Positions 11,501 to 24,800 of a stretch of 64,000 bases of DNA are shown here, in pieces. The position numbers were made by a program, and so were the translations under genes. This stretch comes from Eudromia elegans (Eukaryota; Chordata; Aves; Tinamiformes; Tinamidae), in assembly GCA_003342815.1 (NCBI GenBank), contig PTEX01000014.1, positions 7,494,765 to 7,558,764 on the forward strand. Reading direction: 5' to 3'. Every line of letters begins with the position of its first letter. Within the stretch, counting starts at the first letter, position 1. The notes under the pieces are model-generated. The model did no database searches. It was not told the origin of the DNA and saw nothing but the letters and a program-made list of their open reading frames with translations.

Positions 11501-13611
11501 TGGAAGCTGAACATCTGTCTTGCTTCTGGAAGCCTCTTTTCCCCGTCAAAGCTGCTGCTTTGTAATAGTATCACGGAGCTGAAAACCTGCTGCTGCTCTT
11601 GCCCTCGGTGCCGCATCTGGCTTCGCTTGAGGTCCTGAGCTGCAGGATGCCACCAGCAACGCGTGCTGCTGGCAAGGGCGCTCCTAGGAACGAAGGAATG
11701 TGTTAAGTAAAACCCATGGTTGTGGAACCATACTTGCTTTGCCTCTACCTGTTTCCAGGGAATGTAAACCTAGCGATGAGGGGGATGGAGGAGTCCTTCC
11801 CCCCCCATTAGCTAAGTCTAGACCCTTGTTTTAGAAGACTGGGCTTCAGCGGAGTCTGCTGAGTGTTTTTCCTGTGCTCTGGCACACTGAAGTTGCACGT
11901 TGCAGTAGGTCAGGAGGTATTGAAATTCCTTGAATTTGAGCATTCTTTGTGTTCACTTAGGGTCTGGAGACTTTGCTATCCATGCAATTGCTGGCTAATG
12001 GCGTGTGCATTATACTGGCAAAGGCTTTGGCTGTTCAGTGGTTTGTCTGGGATAATTTCACCTTTTGATATATTTTTGAGCTCGGATATCTAGCAAACAG
12101 ATTGGTTTTGTTTTGTATAGTGTTCATTTTAACCCCGTGGAGGCTGCTTATGTGTGCATGCTCCTTTCCACAGCTTTTAGAAACGCAGTCGTTTAATGTA
12201 GGAAGGTTCCCTCGTGATTTCAGCTTTGATGCAAGAACTCCTGCAAATTGAGATCGGATCAAAGAACCAGACTATCACATTGATGCAATTGCTCAGGTGA
12301 ACTGAAATGCAGAGTTCTGATCCCCTCCTGTAGCATTGTTCTAGCGCTGAGCTCAGAAACCTGCAGTTCTGACAGTCTCCTGGCTATCCGTGTTTTATTC
12401 ATATACCCTTTTAGTTACTTTTTGCTACTGTTTTATAGCAATTTTTTTTTTGTATGTACTCGTGTTTTATTATCCAATTTAAACCTCTTCCTTTTTTAAT
12501 GCATACTTGTTTACAAGACGCATCTCAGTGTTGTATCAAGAGGTGATCTTGGTATTGTCAGCTATGAAAATACTACATCAGTAGTCGAGGAACAGTGTCC
12601 AAGTTGACAGATGTTTTAAAACTTGATGTTTGGGTGTCCACAACAATTCTGTTCTGTTTTATTCCTTAGTTCTCCGGTGTAAGAAATGCACCTATCTTCT
12701 GGCCTCTAAGGTCTTCGGTAGGGATAGTTTATTTTGTCTTAATTATGGAGCATGGTATTGCAAACAGCCTGGGCCCCACGGGGTCTCGTACGCAGCACAC
12801 AAGTTGATAATCCATTCGACTTGCAGTCACATCATTTAGAGGCTGATTTGGGGCGTTTGTAACGAGGTGGAGTAAGTCTTGCCTAAACAGGAATTTTAAT
12901 GGTTTGATTGAATTTAATTGAATGGTAAATGGCCATGGCTGCTCTTCAGTCTGAACAGTATTAGCTTAATGGAGAAGCCCTCGGCTATCGCCACCGAGTT
13001 GAGTAGTGATTAACATGTGAAATGCTACAGTTGATCTGCCGAAATCAGAGGCTGTGAGATGAAGATAAGCTGCAGTTGGTTTAGGCCGTTCTTGGCCTGA
13101 GAGCTGAGGACGCTGCTTCCCGCTTCCCTACTGACGCCATAGGAGCCTTTACAAAAGCTGATTCTGCACGGAGGAAAACTTTGGGAAAAATAGACCCAAC
13201 CCCTTTCGCTGCAGCCTGCTGTTATCCCTAAGGATGCAGTATTGGAATTGCAAAGGGGGCCGGCAGGGCTGCGGTGGCTGCAGTCTGCGTTAGCATCACT
13301 GATACACCTGGGGAAGGCTCTTGGTGCCATCGAAAGCAGCAAGGTTAAACTTTGGCTCCGGGTGTCTAGCGGAGCCTGCATTTCTGCTATTTTTGGCATT
13401 GTACAAAGAACAAATAAATAAGGGAGAATGTTTGCAGCAGAACGGTGATCCTTTTGGAGGACACAGCTTTGCTGACCACAACCATGCTTTATTTTTTTAA
13501 AAAGTATGACTTGTAAGGTAAGAAAGCAGGGCAGGGCCCAGTGTTTTTGTCTTGAATATATATGCTAAGGTATTTCCCTTTTGGGGCAACAAGCTTCATA
13601 AGTATTATTCT

Positions 13612-13643
13612 AAAAAAAAAAAAAAGAAAAAAAAAAGAAAAAA
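13612..13643. repeat. A-rich tract in the presumed ELK4 3' UTR
   Basis: A-runs interrupted by single G. A near-identical pattern occurs at 16020-16052, so such A(n)G tracts recur in this region. No flanking target-site duplication was noticed. Confidence 0.85.
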
Positions 13644-16019
13644 CCACACAGTAAACTGACTAGATCTGATTTTTAGTTACTCTCCCTCTCCAAAGACTTT
13701 TGTAGACTATTTTGACTGTGGAGCTATTCCCTATATCTGCTAGAAAGCATATTCTGAACGGCTGAAAAGCTTTTTGGTTTTTATGTGCATTGGTTACTCA
13801 AGATGGGACGTGTGCCCATACGTGTGCACACACGTGTGAGGCCGTGTGTTAGCGGGTTCCCGTGCCAGACTCGTACTGCCAGTGCTTACCGTGTGTCCCG
13901 AGAGGAAGTACTGCGCGATGCAGGTGCCGCTTGGGAATGTTTTGCACGTGTTGCTGTGGTTTCGGGGGGGATATTGGGGCAGGGGAGAGTACTCGATTCC
14001 ATTTCACCGCATTGGGGACTAAGTATTTGCCAAAGGTTATTTTTAAATGCATCTTTGACGTTATACGCCACATTGTTCCAAAAAAAAGTGTCTTAAATTA
14101 ATCTCTGAATAGTTTTATGTTCATAGAACAAAAACTTGGGATTTTTTTTTCCAAACATATGCTTCTTGGTTGAGACTAGGCGTTGCAGAAGGTTTTCATC
14201 TCAAAGTCTGCTCTGTATTTTTTTTTTTTTTAATTATTTTTGTTTTTCTTGCTTTCTAACATGGTAATTCTGACCCTTTGGAAACCAGGGGTGGTTCTTG
14301 CAAGGAGACACGGCTTGGACTGGGAGCAGAGCAGGGGGGGAGAGGTCGGCGCGCGTTGGGTTTGGAGCCCGTTTCGGTCCTTGAGCAGCACCGCAGCAAT
14401 GCTGCACCAATAACTGGAAACTCTTATTAGTTTTTGTTTTCTTTTTCTCATTTGTTCTCCTCTGAACACAGGAAGGCTTCGTGGACGGCCTCTGCATGGG
14501 TCCTAGTGTGTGCTGTGTGCTGGGGGTTACAATACCTGGGTTTGCTCGAGGCTCCTTGAGATGTGTTGTGGGGTTTTTTTGGCTAGCATGTCTTAAATCT
14601 TCAAGCTTTGGAACTGCTTTATAGACTTGTGTTGACTTTTTGTTCTGCTGTTGTTCAGTTGCACAGAGTTTTATATATATGATGTACTAGTTTTAATGTT
14701 AATTCTCTGTGAACAGGGTTGAGATTATTCATTGTAGTTTTTTTTTTTAAAAAAGTTGTATTCTGAAACTCCCTTTTAAAAATTCTTGTTTGTATTCTGT
14801 TGCAGTGTTACCAGATGGCCTTATGTACGTCACAGTGTTTTGTGATAAGTACAGTAGCACATTTATGCTTATCTCCCTCCCCCCCCCTCTGTTTTTATAG
14901 CTGAGAAGTATATTCTTAATAATAGAGGTGAATAAATGGACAAATTCTAGTGACATGTACAGTAAGGATACAAATATCGGTTGTTCTTTCTGACATATAT
15001 TAGAACAGCTGGAATTAATCTAAGACTGAAACAACAGGGATCATTAACCAGCAGGACACTTTGTGTTGGGAACTCGAGAGCCTTTCTCTGAGGGCAGGTT
15101 TGTGTCGGGGCCCAGGGCTGGAACCGGAGTGGAGCCGCTGCCGGCCCCGGGAGGGATCCCATTTAACCCACTGAGACTCTGTTCCTTGCAGCTTTTGCCT
15201 AATGCCCGAGGCAAGACTTAGGGGAGGGAAGTTTAAGGCAAATTGTAGAGCACTTAATAACCTAATCAGCTATGATAATACGTGGCAGTTGTTGTTCTGT
15301 TTATTTTAAAAGTGCACATCTGTTTTGGAAAGTGACTTTCTGATGCTTTTGCTGTTACTCTCAATTGAGTTTTTTAAGTTCAGCTGGCCTCTTTGAAAAC
15401 CAGCAGCTGATGCAGGCGATTTTTGTATCCTCCAGCAGCTCTGACATCTTTACTTAGGGCAAACTGAGACAATCATGTCAGTCAACTTACTCCTTAACTC
15501 TGAACCAGAGTCCGGTTTACTTTCCTGTAAGTTGAACAGAACTGTCAGTAAAATTACATCCAAAGCAACAGCTAACATTTTCTACTACTCTTTCCAGAAC
15601 AGAATTGCATTTAATGTAGACTGCCAAGTCAAGAGATGGAATAAATTTCTGTTATGGTGTAGAGAACGTCTGCTGACTTCCTACACTGGAGATTTATTCT
15701 AGACGTGGTCTTTTAGAAGCAACCATAATCTTGCAGCGCTCTAATGCACTGGTTATGGTTGGGTAAACCTGCCTGGGATAGAGTAGCTTCTCAGCCTAAC
15801 ATCTTTTTTGGAACACACACACACCTATAATCCAGAGTATTTTAATGCCATTGTGTTTAAAATAAAATAAAATTAAAAAAAAAAATAATGCTGGTATGTA
15901 ATGCAAGTACATAAATAGCCAAAGTTTTCTGTAATTGTGCGGTGTTACTAAATTTGCTTTTATTTAACCTTCCAAGATAACATATTAGGAAGACCTTCAG
16001 CATGTTGATAGCATATTGA

Positions 16020-16052
16020 GAAAAAAAAAAAAGAAAAAAAAAGAAAAAAAAA
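16020..16052. repeat. A-rich tract with regular G interruptions
   Basis: A-runs separated by G at about 9-10 base intervals, followed by AATTAAG. Same character as the tract at 13612-13643. Confidence 0.85.
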
Positions 16053-16505
16053 TTAAGATCAGCTTTACTATAGCAAATATGCAGTTATTTGAATGCATTT
16101 CAGGTGTGGCAACAATTTGCAGGGCAAAGTCCTAAGCTACCAAGCTTACTTTGGAGGAGGTGCCCTGTATTGACACTTGGGAGTCTCAAATGCTGCTTTG
16201 AAAGAGTGGCATTTTTGGCAGTTGTTACTCAAACATAATGAAGGTCTTTCCTGAGAAATCAGGTGACTTTTCTATTGCTTCAATTTTTTGTGAAAAAAAA
16301 GAAAAAAAAAAATCAATGTATCGCAATCTTTTTAAAAAATGGGGTGGGAATAGTTAAAGAAAACTATTTTATGTAAGAACTGACAGAGGGATTTGCTTTG
16401 TATAATGCAAGCTGGCTTTAAAAAAGCATTGTAGCAAATTATTCAAGTCAATCATATGTTAATAGTTATGTGCAACCAGACATGCAAAACAATTGTATTT
16501 TTTTA

Positions 16506-16511
16506 AATAAA
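16506..16511 (+). terminator. ELK4: Candidate ELK4 polyadenylation signal AATAAA
   Basis: AATAAA sits in an A/T-rich context and is followed 25-45 bases later by a T/GT-rich stretch (GATCTTTTTGCCTGTC). That is the usual arrangement of a hexamer and downstream element. Base composition becomes less AT-rich shortly afterwards. Cleavage would fall near 16525-16540. Confidence 0.5.
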
Positions 16512-16539
16512 TATTTTTAACAAAGTTCCTGATCTTTTT

Positions 16540-18490
16540 GCCTGTCTTCACTGTAGAGGAAAGTGAACGTTAGAGGTGCAGGGCAGCGAGCTCTGTGATA
16601 AGGCTCCTGCTAACCTGTGTGTTCCTAGAGGCCCAGGCTCCATCCCGCCGTGCTGCATGGACACGGCGCTGGAGATGCTGTTGCAAGCTTGGGAGTTGCT
16701 GCACGGGCTTTTTTTTCCATGAATCAGGTCCCGCTTGATTAAGATTTCCCTTTGGTGAGTAGCTCCAGCCTACCAAATGCTGATGGTAAAGTGGAGATTT
16801 GCATTACCGGGCACGCTTTTGACCAAAGAGAAACTCCGTTCGGGCACTAGCATTTAGCCAGGTCGTGTTTGCCTTGCAAGAATAAAACCAGCCTTTTATT
16901 TACTGCTACCACCCTCTGTATTGACATATATGTAATTTATCTGAGCAGACTTCTTTCAAAGTAAACATAATTTATGGTTTCATGCTGATTTCCTGCGCAC
17001 GGGGGTGGAAACAGTGCTCTCCTAGAGCTCTATTAATGACAGGTTCTATTTTCTGCTGCAAATGGCCTTTTCAACACCCCTCTTCTCATCTCAGGGATCT
17101 CGGGCAGCGTAACAGTGGCATCCTGTGGTGCTAGGGAAGAATTACAGCTCCTCTTGCATGGGAGACGAGGTAGGAGCAGGACATTTAGGAGAACCTGGTT
17201 GCTTTCCAACACCTTCTCCATGCTTTGGTCTCACGTGCTCAGCTTTAGGGAGATGAAGGCAAATCAGTACATGAACTCTTCTGAGAGGAATTCTGCACAA
17301 GGTGTTTTTTGGAAGGTAAGAACTAATGCTCGGAAAAAAAAGGAAAATTCTAAAACCCACTTTAAATTAACCAGCTATCATAATGATTCAGTCTCAGTTT
17401 GAGAGCCAGAGCTGTTCAAGGTGTAGCTGATAATCCTGGGCCGGAAAGGGCTTAAGTTACCCGAGTCCAGTCATGCTGAAATCTAGCAATTAATCATCTT
17501 TAATTAAACACTGCTTTATATACACACATACATATGTACATCCACATACAGCAGTTAAAGCAAAAATACATGTCCAATCACTCACTGAAGAAATAGATGT
17601 ATGGAGCTTTATGCTCTTCTAAAGCCAGTCCTTTCTTCGTAGCTTGTAATGGGTCATGCGTGGGGTATAAAAAGAGTACCTTAGGGAAGGCACCTGTTAT
17701 TAATAATAAGTATTGCACAGTTTAAGCAGCTGGAGGCTGGCTCCCCAATACTTCTGTTTAAGCTTCAACTGGAAGCTAGAAATAAAACCGCCCTATAAAA
17801 CACTGCAATGGAGCAGCTAAACTAAGGACTCAAAGCAAAACGAACCGCCACAATTCATTGTTGACTCTAAAAGCTAATGATTTTAATGATCAAGAGGCCC
17901 CTAGCATGCTGAGTAAGACACTGTCCTGGTGAACAGGTCCGATGCTGTGTAAATATACAAGAATTATCAGTTGTGCAAATATCGATAGATCCTGCTACCA
18001 CTGTGCACTTGGTGGTTTTTGAGAGGAATGTTGCTTTTCCCTTTGGAAAATTGCATGGAGCTCAAATAGGTACCCCAGAGCTGCACAAACACTGAATTCA
18101 AAACCAGTACTGTTGTGTAAATCCTAAAAGCTCCTGTATGTTATAGACCAAAAGAAAAAGTTAAGTTCCTTGACTAAGCCAAGAGGTAATTAAAATTTAA
18201 TAAATGGACCAAACAGACCCCTCCACCCCGCCTGTGCTCTGATTTGGTACAAAACAGTAACTGTTCTCCATCCTACCTGCTGTATCAGCCTTTTGGATAC
18301 TGGGCCAGTCTGCTGTTTCCAGTCTTCTTGGTACGTGTGACATGGGCAGCTTGTGCTTTTCTTGACACAGTGTTTTAGGGCAATTTCTTGATTCTGACTT
18401 ACTCCAATCTAATGTGCGTCTGATTGCAGAGAACTTGCATGATTCAGTCGTAAAATGTGAAATCATCCTCAATAACTAACGCTTAATTGT
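16540..18490. other. Intergenic space between the ELK4 and MFSD4A 3' ends
   Basis: Tail-to-tail interval of about 2 kb. It may include a longer MFSD4A 3' UTR on the minus strand: ATTAAA-type hexamers read on minus at 18196-18201 and near 17498. A short run of ATACA/CATAC dinucleotide-like sequence occurs near 17517-17550. No exon was recognised. Confidence 0.6.
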
Positions 18491-18497
18491 GTGTTGT

Positions 18498-18503
18498 TTT
18501 ATT
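18498..18503 (-). terminator. MFSD4A: Candidate proximal MFSD4A polyadenylation signal
   Basis: AATAAA on the minus strand begins about 27 bases after the MFSD4A stop codon. Use of this site would give an unusually short 3' UTR. Distal hexamers further left (18196-18201) are alternatives, so this is only a candidate. Confidence 0.35.
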
Positions 18504-18529
18504 GCTTGCCTAGGGCTCGTCCACGTCTC

Positions 18530-21500
18530 TCAGCGCTGATAAAGGCCGTTATCCTCCGTTATTGCTGGCTTGTCAGGTGAGGTGGCATCCAGATCTGCAA
18601 AAGGGGACATGAAGACACTTCAGCTGAATGCACTAATTCTGCAAATAGGTAATGCACTATTCTATAAATAGGTAAGCAAAAAAGAGGCAGTAGGTAAGAG
18701 GGATGCTTTGTCAGTGATGCTCTTTGCGGAAGCCTGACGGCTGCCTTGGAGGAGATCCCAAGATCTTCCTGGATTTTGCCTGGCGAGCAGCCTCAGGGAA
18801 GCTGCAGAATCCCCTAGGAGCAGGGCTTCACCCTCTCCTGCTAGCCCTGCACTAGCTGGTGCACAGAAGCGCTTCCACAGCTAGCAGCCTATTGGGATTG
18901 TGGCTCTTCTGTGGTCCACGGAACATTCCTAGTTTTCCCTCGCTTCTCTAACTGGGGAAAAAAAAAAAAAAAGAAAAAAAGGGCAAAAACCAGAGCTTTG
19001 GCTGCCAAGGCTTTCAGGGCAAGTCAAAGCAGGAAGAGGGAACAGGAAGCAGCAGTAAAATAAACATTTCCTTGCATTTTGCTGAAGTGCTGCAGCCTGG
19101 TTATGTATTGATGCCTGTGGCACTCTTCCTCTCATTATAAAGCAGAGTTGAATGCTGGTGCTTTCTTACCTGCCGAGGGCTTGGGGTATATCCTGTGGAA
19201 GAATAAGAGGAAGGCATAGAAGGTAAAGGCCAAGCCTCCAAAGATCATCCCACACACCAGGAAACTGTAGCTGCCCTGCTCATGTATGATCTGCAGTTAG
19301 AGGAGGGGAAAAAAAGAACAGAGAGGAACATGTCATAGCACTCAAATATTTAATCAGCTTTTGGGGACATTAGGACCAGCTTTACTTTTGGTAGGTGGCT
19401 CAAGGGCAGCTCCCTGCTCTTTCCCAGAAGCTGGCTACGTAACGGAGTGAAAGACTTGGCTGGTTTGGCATGCCTGGACTTTGTCCACACTTACCGACCC
19501 CACCAGTAACTGTAGTACCATCTCCCCAATTCCTGCTCCAGTCACTAGCACAGTCGTAGCACAACCTGCAAAGAAAACAGGGTGAGTCATGTTGACAGGG
19601 AACAAACAACACAGCAGCAGAGTCAGGCAGCTTCTTTTAAACTGTTTTCTCATGTCTGTCTCTCTCTCCAGCATTTACAAATCCTTGATGGATGTTTCCT
19701 TCCAGTGCTGAGAATGACTCTTCTGGCACTCGGTAATATAGAATGGTAAAAGTTGGAGCCAAGAAAACAAGAAACTCGGCCTGTTTTACCACTTGCACCA
19801 ATGCTTCCTGCTGAAGAGATCTCCGTTCTTCTGCACCGGCGTCCCAAAGACTGAGGTTGGCAGGGAGGTCCGGCAGCAGCCGGCCAAGCTTGAGGATTTT
19901 CACTCATGACCAGGGCTGTGGTTGCAAAACTTGCTGCCCATAAGCCTCGAAAGCAGAGCAGCACACAGGAACCTAAAGCTGGCACATGGATGGAGCTGCG
20001 GGAACCTACGCACCAATCTGGAGCACTGCCTGTACAAGGTACTAAGCTGGGACTCAGTCCAGTTTCCTGACTGCAAACCCCCCAAAAACCAACTTTCCTA
20101 CATCAACCTTGTCTTTCTAGGTGTCCCTGAGCAGGGAAGGGACGCGGTGGTTGTGAAGGACCCGGCCAGGCGGGTGCACTCGGGTCCCTGCCCACCTTTG
20201 TACTGCAGGATGTCCTCGGTGTAGGCCAGCATGCTGGGGAAGGTGCTGCTGAGGAAGAGCCCCAGGCTCGCCGTGCCCACGAAGAGGAAGACAACGCTCG
20301 AGGAGAAGATCAGGAGCAGGAGGAAGGTTACGAGGACTCCCACCTGTGGAAAACACAAAGCAGGGGCAGGAGGGACGTAGAATGCTGACTACAATAGACT
20401 CAAGTGGGGTTTTGTTTTTAAATAAAAATTGCTTTGGAAAGGAAAACAAACTGTGCTGGGAAAGCGATCCCAGTCTCTGAAGACTTGAAATAATCTAATT
20501 ATTAATCTAATTCTGTCTACCTTAACGATGTAGGATTTGGCCCTCTCTCTAGGAGGACTTTAACTGTATAATTAACTGTATAATGTCCCAATTTGACTAC
20601 GTAGACACTGGAGATCATAAACAGAAAAATATTTTTTAGCTTTTAAATAAACCAGTACTGCCACTTCTGTATATTCAGAAGTCTCACTCACAAATAACTC
20701 TTATTCAATTGGCGAAGGAATCTACTCACAGTACCCATTCAGAACCCTAAAACACGGGAATAAAGCTGAAGAAATGACAAAAATTTAAACAAACTTGTTC
20801 TCCCTGCGGTTCACTTCAGCACAAGAAGTAGCAAAACCATTAAAGCCCAACTTAGCAATGGCACAGAGTGGCAGCAGAGGGAGCTCATGCCGCCTGCAAC
20901 ACCAGTGCATATTATTTTTCTTAATTATTTAGCCTGATTATGGATGTGTGCATTTGCATATAGAGCAGTTTGGCTCCAGGACTCCCTCCCCCTTTCTTCA
21001 AGTGAGCGTTTAATGAATTTAAGGAGCCCAAAATCACATTGATTTTTTTTTACATGCGAAGCAGAGACTACACTGAGCAACCTTCCCTTTCTTGGGGGTA
21101 ACATTGGCATAAATCTCCCTGGGTATCATAAGAGAGGAGCTGCCCCTCTGCACATCAAAGCCAGGCAGTAGCTTGGAGACCAGGAGGAGAAGGACGCAAC
21201 TAAATTCTAGCCTCACCACGTTGATGAAGACCATCGTTGCAGGCTTCATCCGGTAGGACACAGGGATGGAGATGAGCCTTCCCAGCGTGATGAACCCCCA
21301 GAAGAGGCTGGGCAGGTACCCGGCGACTTTATGGACGACGGAGAGCGGCTCTTCCACCGCGTAGCTGTAAACGAAGCCCGAGTACTCGCCCTGCAGGCAG
21401 AGACACGCAGCAGGTCACGTCGCCTTGCAGACCTCGACCTCCCCTCTGTCTTTAATGCACAAACAGGATCCCTGGAGAGCCCACTTAGGGACCTGCAGCC

Positions 21501-21844
21501 TCCCCTGGATGATCCCTACTCCCAAGAATTTGCAGCTGGAGACGAACGTCCACCAGAAGCAGCACATGGGACGTAAGGGCTCCGAAAGGGCCAGATTAAC
21601 AGCAGCACTGGGTGAAATGCATGCAAAGTGCTTGGCTTTAAAAGACAATATTCCCTTTCCCCATGCAAGGGCCTATCTTGGAGCTCTCCAGCCTTACTCA
21701 GACGAGAGTCCCGAGCCGCCCAACTCACCACGATGCCGTCGGTCATGAAGAGGACAAGCGCCCCGGTGACGTGCACCGCAAAGTAGGTGTACGAAGCACC
21801 CCGGAAGTTTTTGCTTTGGCAGCAGCTAAACAAGTCGTCGTGAC
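18530..21844 (-). CDS. MFSD4A: MFSD4A coding exons 5-10: second transporter half
   Basis: Six small exons (21729-21844, 21217-21390, 20196-20343, 19495-19565, 19170-19290, 18530-18594) encode residues 278-509. Recognisable blocks are HDDLFSCCQSKNFRGA, VHKVAGYLPSLFWGFITLGR, VFLFVGTASLGLFLSSTFPS, CATTVLVTGAGIGEMVLQ and EQGSYSFLVCG. The last exon encodes a short polar tail (DLDATSPDKP... LYQR). Phases across the five introns agree exactly. Confidence 0.95.
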
Positions 21845-24800
21845 CTGGCGAGGAACAACGCGGAGCGGAAAGGCAGCGGGACGTGGGCCGGGTGCGCCCA
21901 CGAGGCCCCCGCAGCCCCTCGCCGCCTCCGTAGCGATGCTGGACTTACTTGGATTTATAACCAAAAAAAAAAAAATCACCTTGGGACTGGTAAATTCAAC
22001 AGAGAGGCCAGCCCAAATGGGGAGCAAAAGCCAGGAGGAAATGAAGCTCTCACACCTGCTTAAGTAACTTAGGAGCCTGGGTTTAATTTTGGAGCCAGCG
22101 AGCCCGAGGTCCCGGTGACTGGATAATAACCAACGGTCTTGGGTGTGTGGCCTGTCAAATTCAAGCATAATTGGGCCAAAAAAACCAGCTGGTTGGGTAC
22201 CCCTGAGTTACAGTCACTCGTGCAGGCGGGATAGTCCCGCCGGGTTGGTCGAGGGGGATGGATTTCACTTCTTAGACTCGATGGAGCTGCTCCGAATGGA
22301 GCGTCCCCGCTGTGTAACCCGTTGGAGAGCCCCGGGCTCGCGCTCACCTCTGGCGGCCGGCGGCCTCTGCCCGCTCGCCGCGAGCTCGTCCTTCTCCGGG
22401 CGCGCTTCCATGGCCAGCTCGTCGGCGGAGAGCAGCGGGTGGCTGCTCCCGTTGCAGCACGGCACCATGCGCTCCTTGTAGAGCAGGAAGAACACGGCGA
22501 TGGGCACGGGCAGCTGCGCGGGGACGGGAGACGGGAGACGCGTCACGGGCGGCCCCTGCTCCCCGGCATGACGCAGCCCGCCGAGGGGCACGGGACCAGC
22601 GCCGGGGCTTCGTGGAGGGACAGGAGCGCGCCGAGAGCAAGATTCCCAAGCCAAGGGGTCCCCCCGGGATCCCCTTCAGGTTGCCCCATGTCCCCGGCCT
22701 CTCCTCCAGTGTCCCCGGAGGCTCCTCGTACCGCTTGTGCTTTGGATGCTGGAACAAAAGGCACCTAAACACCCACCCCCGTGAAGCATCCACCTGCCCT
22801 TCACGCACACACTACCCGCATTTCCACAGGCCTGGCCACTTCATAACGTGACAAGACTAAAAATAAAGTAGCTTTAGCCCAAGGAAGCTGGAACAACTTT
22901 GACGGGACCCCCGGCTGGCAATCCTTGAAGGAAGAGCGGCTGCTCCGGGGGCCCTTTGCTGCTCGTCCTGCACGTCCAGCCCCGGGCTGGTACCTGCCCT
23001 CCTGGATCCCTCTTGTTCTGCAGCACCAGGAGAGACCTGGGATATCCCCCGGCAGCGGCTCCCTCCCCAGCTGAGCTCGTTTTCTGCATGTCCTGCGAGC
23101 AAGTGTGAGCTCGAGCTCCCAATTTCCTGCCCTTCGCTGGCTCGTGGTGGCATTTAAATGTATGGAGAATTCCCCGGCTCCCGCCTTCCCCTCCTGCCTC
23201 TCTCCGCTGAATTCATTTACGAGGATTTCATTGTTCTGGGAACAATGGGGATCAGAACAGTTAGTTCAGTCCCATGGAAGAAAAATGCGCTTGCTTGATA
23301 GTTCGAATCCTTCCGGAGGTCAGCACCAGATTTTGTTCTTCCAAACTGCAGATTTTGCAGGAAAAAAAAAGAATAAAAAACATGCAGAGGGAGTGACCAT
23401 AAGGTAGGTGCTGTGGAGCCCTCAACCCTACGGAGCCTGGGCAGAAAAGGGCCACGGATCCGGCCTTGGAACAAGCCGCAGGTCTCTGGATCCCCCCTCT
23501 AAAGTGGTGGGATCACTTCATTAAGACACTGGATTTCAACGCTCGGGTGCCCAGGGGAACCCTTCCTATGGAGGATGCGGGAAGGCCAAGGGAGCAGGAT
23601 GAAGGACAAGCAGCTTCCCAGGCTCCCAGACCAGCTCTGGATCCTGCTGGCAAAAAGCCTGGCAGAAAGTCTCCCGTGACCGGCACACGGGAGAGGCCGG
23701 CCATAAATCCAGGGGCTGGACGGGGCCGCGGCGCCCGCGAAAGCAGCTCGGCCGCCGCACGGGAACACGAAGAGGAGCAAACGGAGCTGGACATGCGGCC
23801 CTGCCAGGACACCCAGCCCGGAGCCCAGGGCCATGCGGAGCCCTTAGGGAGAAGGGCTGTGCTTGGCCTGGGAGGAGAGGGTCACGTTGGCATCGTGCAT
23901 GGGGGATACAGCAAAATGAGCAGCGACGGCACCCAAACCCGCAGCGAGGGCACCCAAACGAGCAGTGATTGCACCCAAACCTGCAGCGATTGCACCCAAA
24001 CCCGCAGCGAGGGCACCCAAACCTGCAGTGATTGCACCCAAACCCGCAGCGAGGGCACCCAAATGAGCACTGATGGCACCCAAACCTGCAGCGAGGGCAC
24101 CCAAATGAGCACTGATGGCACCCAAACCTGCAGCGATTGCACCCAAACCCGCAGTGAGGGCACCCAAACCTGCAGTGATTGCACCCAAACCCGCAGCGAG
24201 GGCACCCAAACGAGCTGCAATGGCTCCCCCCAGGAACACGGGGTTGTTCCCTCCTATTGTGTCCCGGCTACTTTTAAGCAACCTAAGCACAATGGAGCGT
24301 CCTGCGCTTCCCGTGGGAAACCACCTTCCGGATAAACACATCCCTCTCCGAGGAACATTTTCCTGGTTTCCAGCCCCTTGGAAAGGGCTGGATGATGACA
24401 TTTCCGTTCTGTGGGAAACTGAATTTTAAAATGTGGTTTTGTTCCAAATCTGGATGAAAAGCAAAAATTTTTCACTTAGAATGAAAAATTTTGGCTGGGA
24501 GTCAGCTGAGCACTTCATTTTGATACTGTTGAACCATTTAATCGCACTAAAACAAAAACATTTTGCTTCAGCACCACTGAAACAACCATTCTAATAGCTT
24601 TACACATGGCCCTTATGCCAAAATAAAATAGACACATTTCAACTTTAAACAAAGCAAGAAAATTGAAATGAATCATTTTGCCTCTGTCAGAATAGGCACA
24701 TTTCTGAAAGAGCAGCATGGAATTGGGGTTTGTATTTTTCTCTGTATTTTTCTGACCAAAAAAAAACACACAAATTGATGGCCTCGGTTTCCATTGCGGT

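Larger units (their letters stand above)
8359..16530 (+). other. ELK4: Probable long 3' UTR of ELK4
   Basis: The stretch starts right after the ELK4 stop. It is AT-rich throughout with many T- and A-runs and no splice-supported exon on either strand. ELK4 transcripts in mammals are known for a long 3' UTR, and the first well-supported polyadenylation context is at the far end (16506). The mRNA may also end earlier at other AATAAA-like sites, for example near 13414, 14930 or 15637. The upstream part could instead be intergenic. Extent is inference. Confidence 0.5.

Noticed and set aside
23466..24401. Long open frames on both strands through the minisatellite
   Set aside because: The 21-bp period preserves frames automatically. 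The region is an intron of MFSD4A and shows no start context, splice sites or family similarity.
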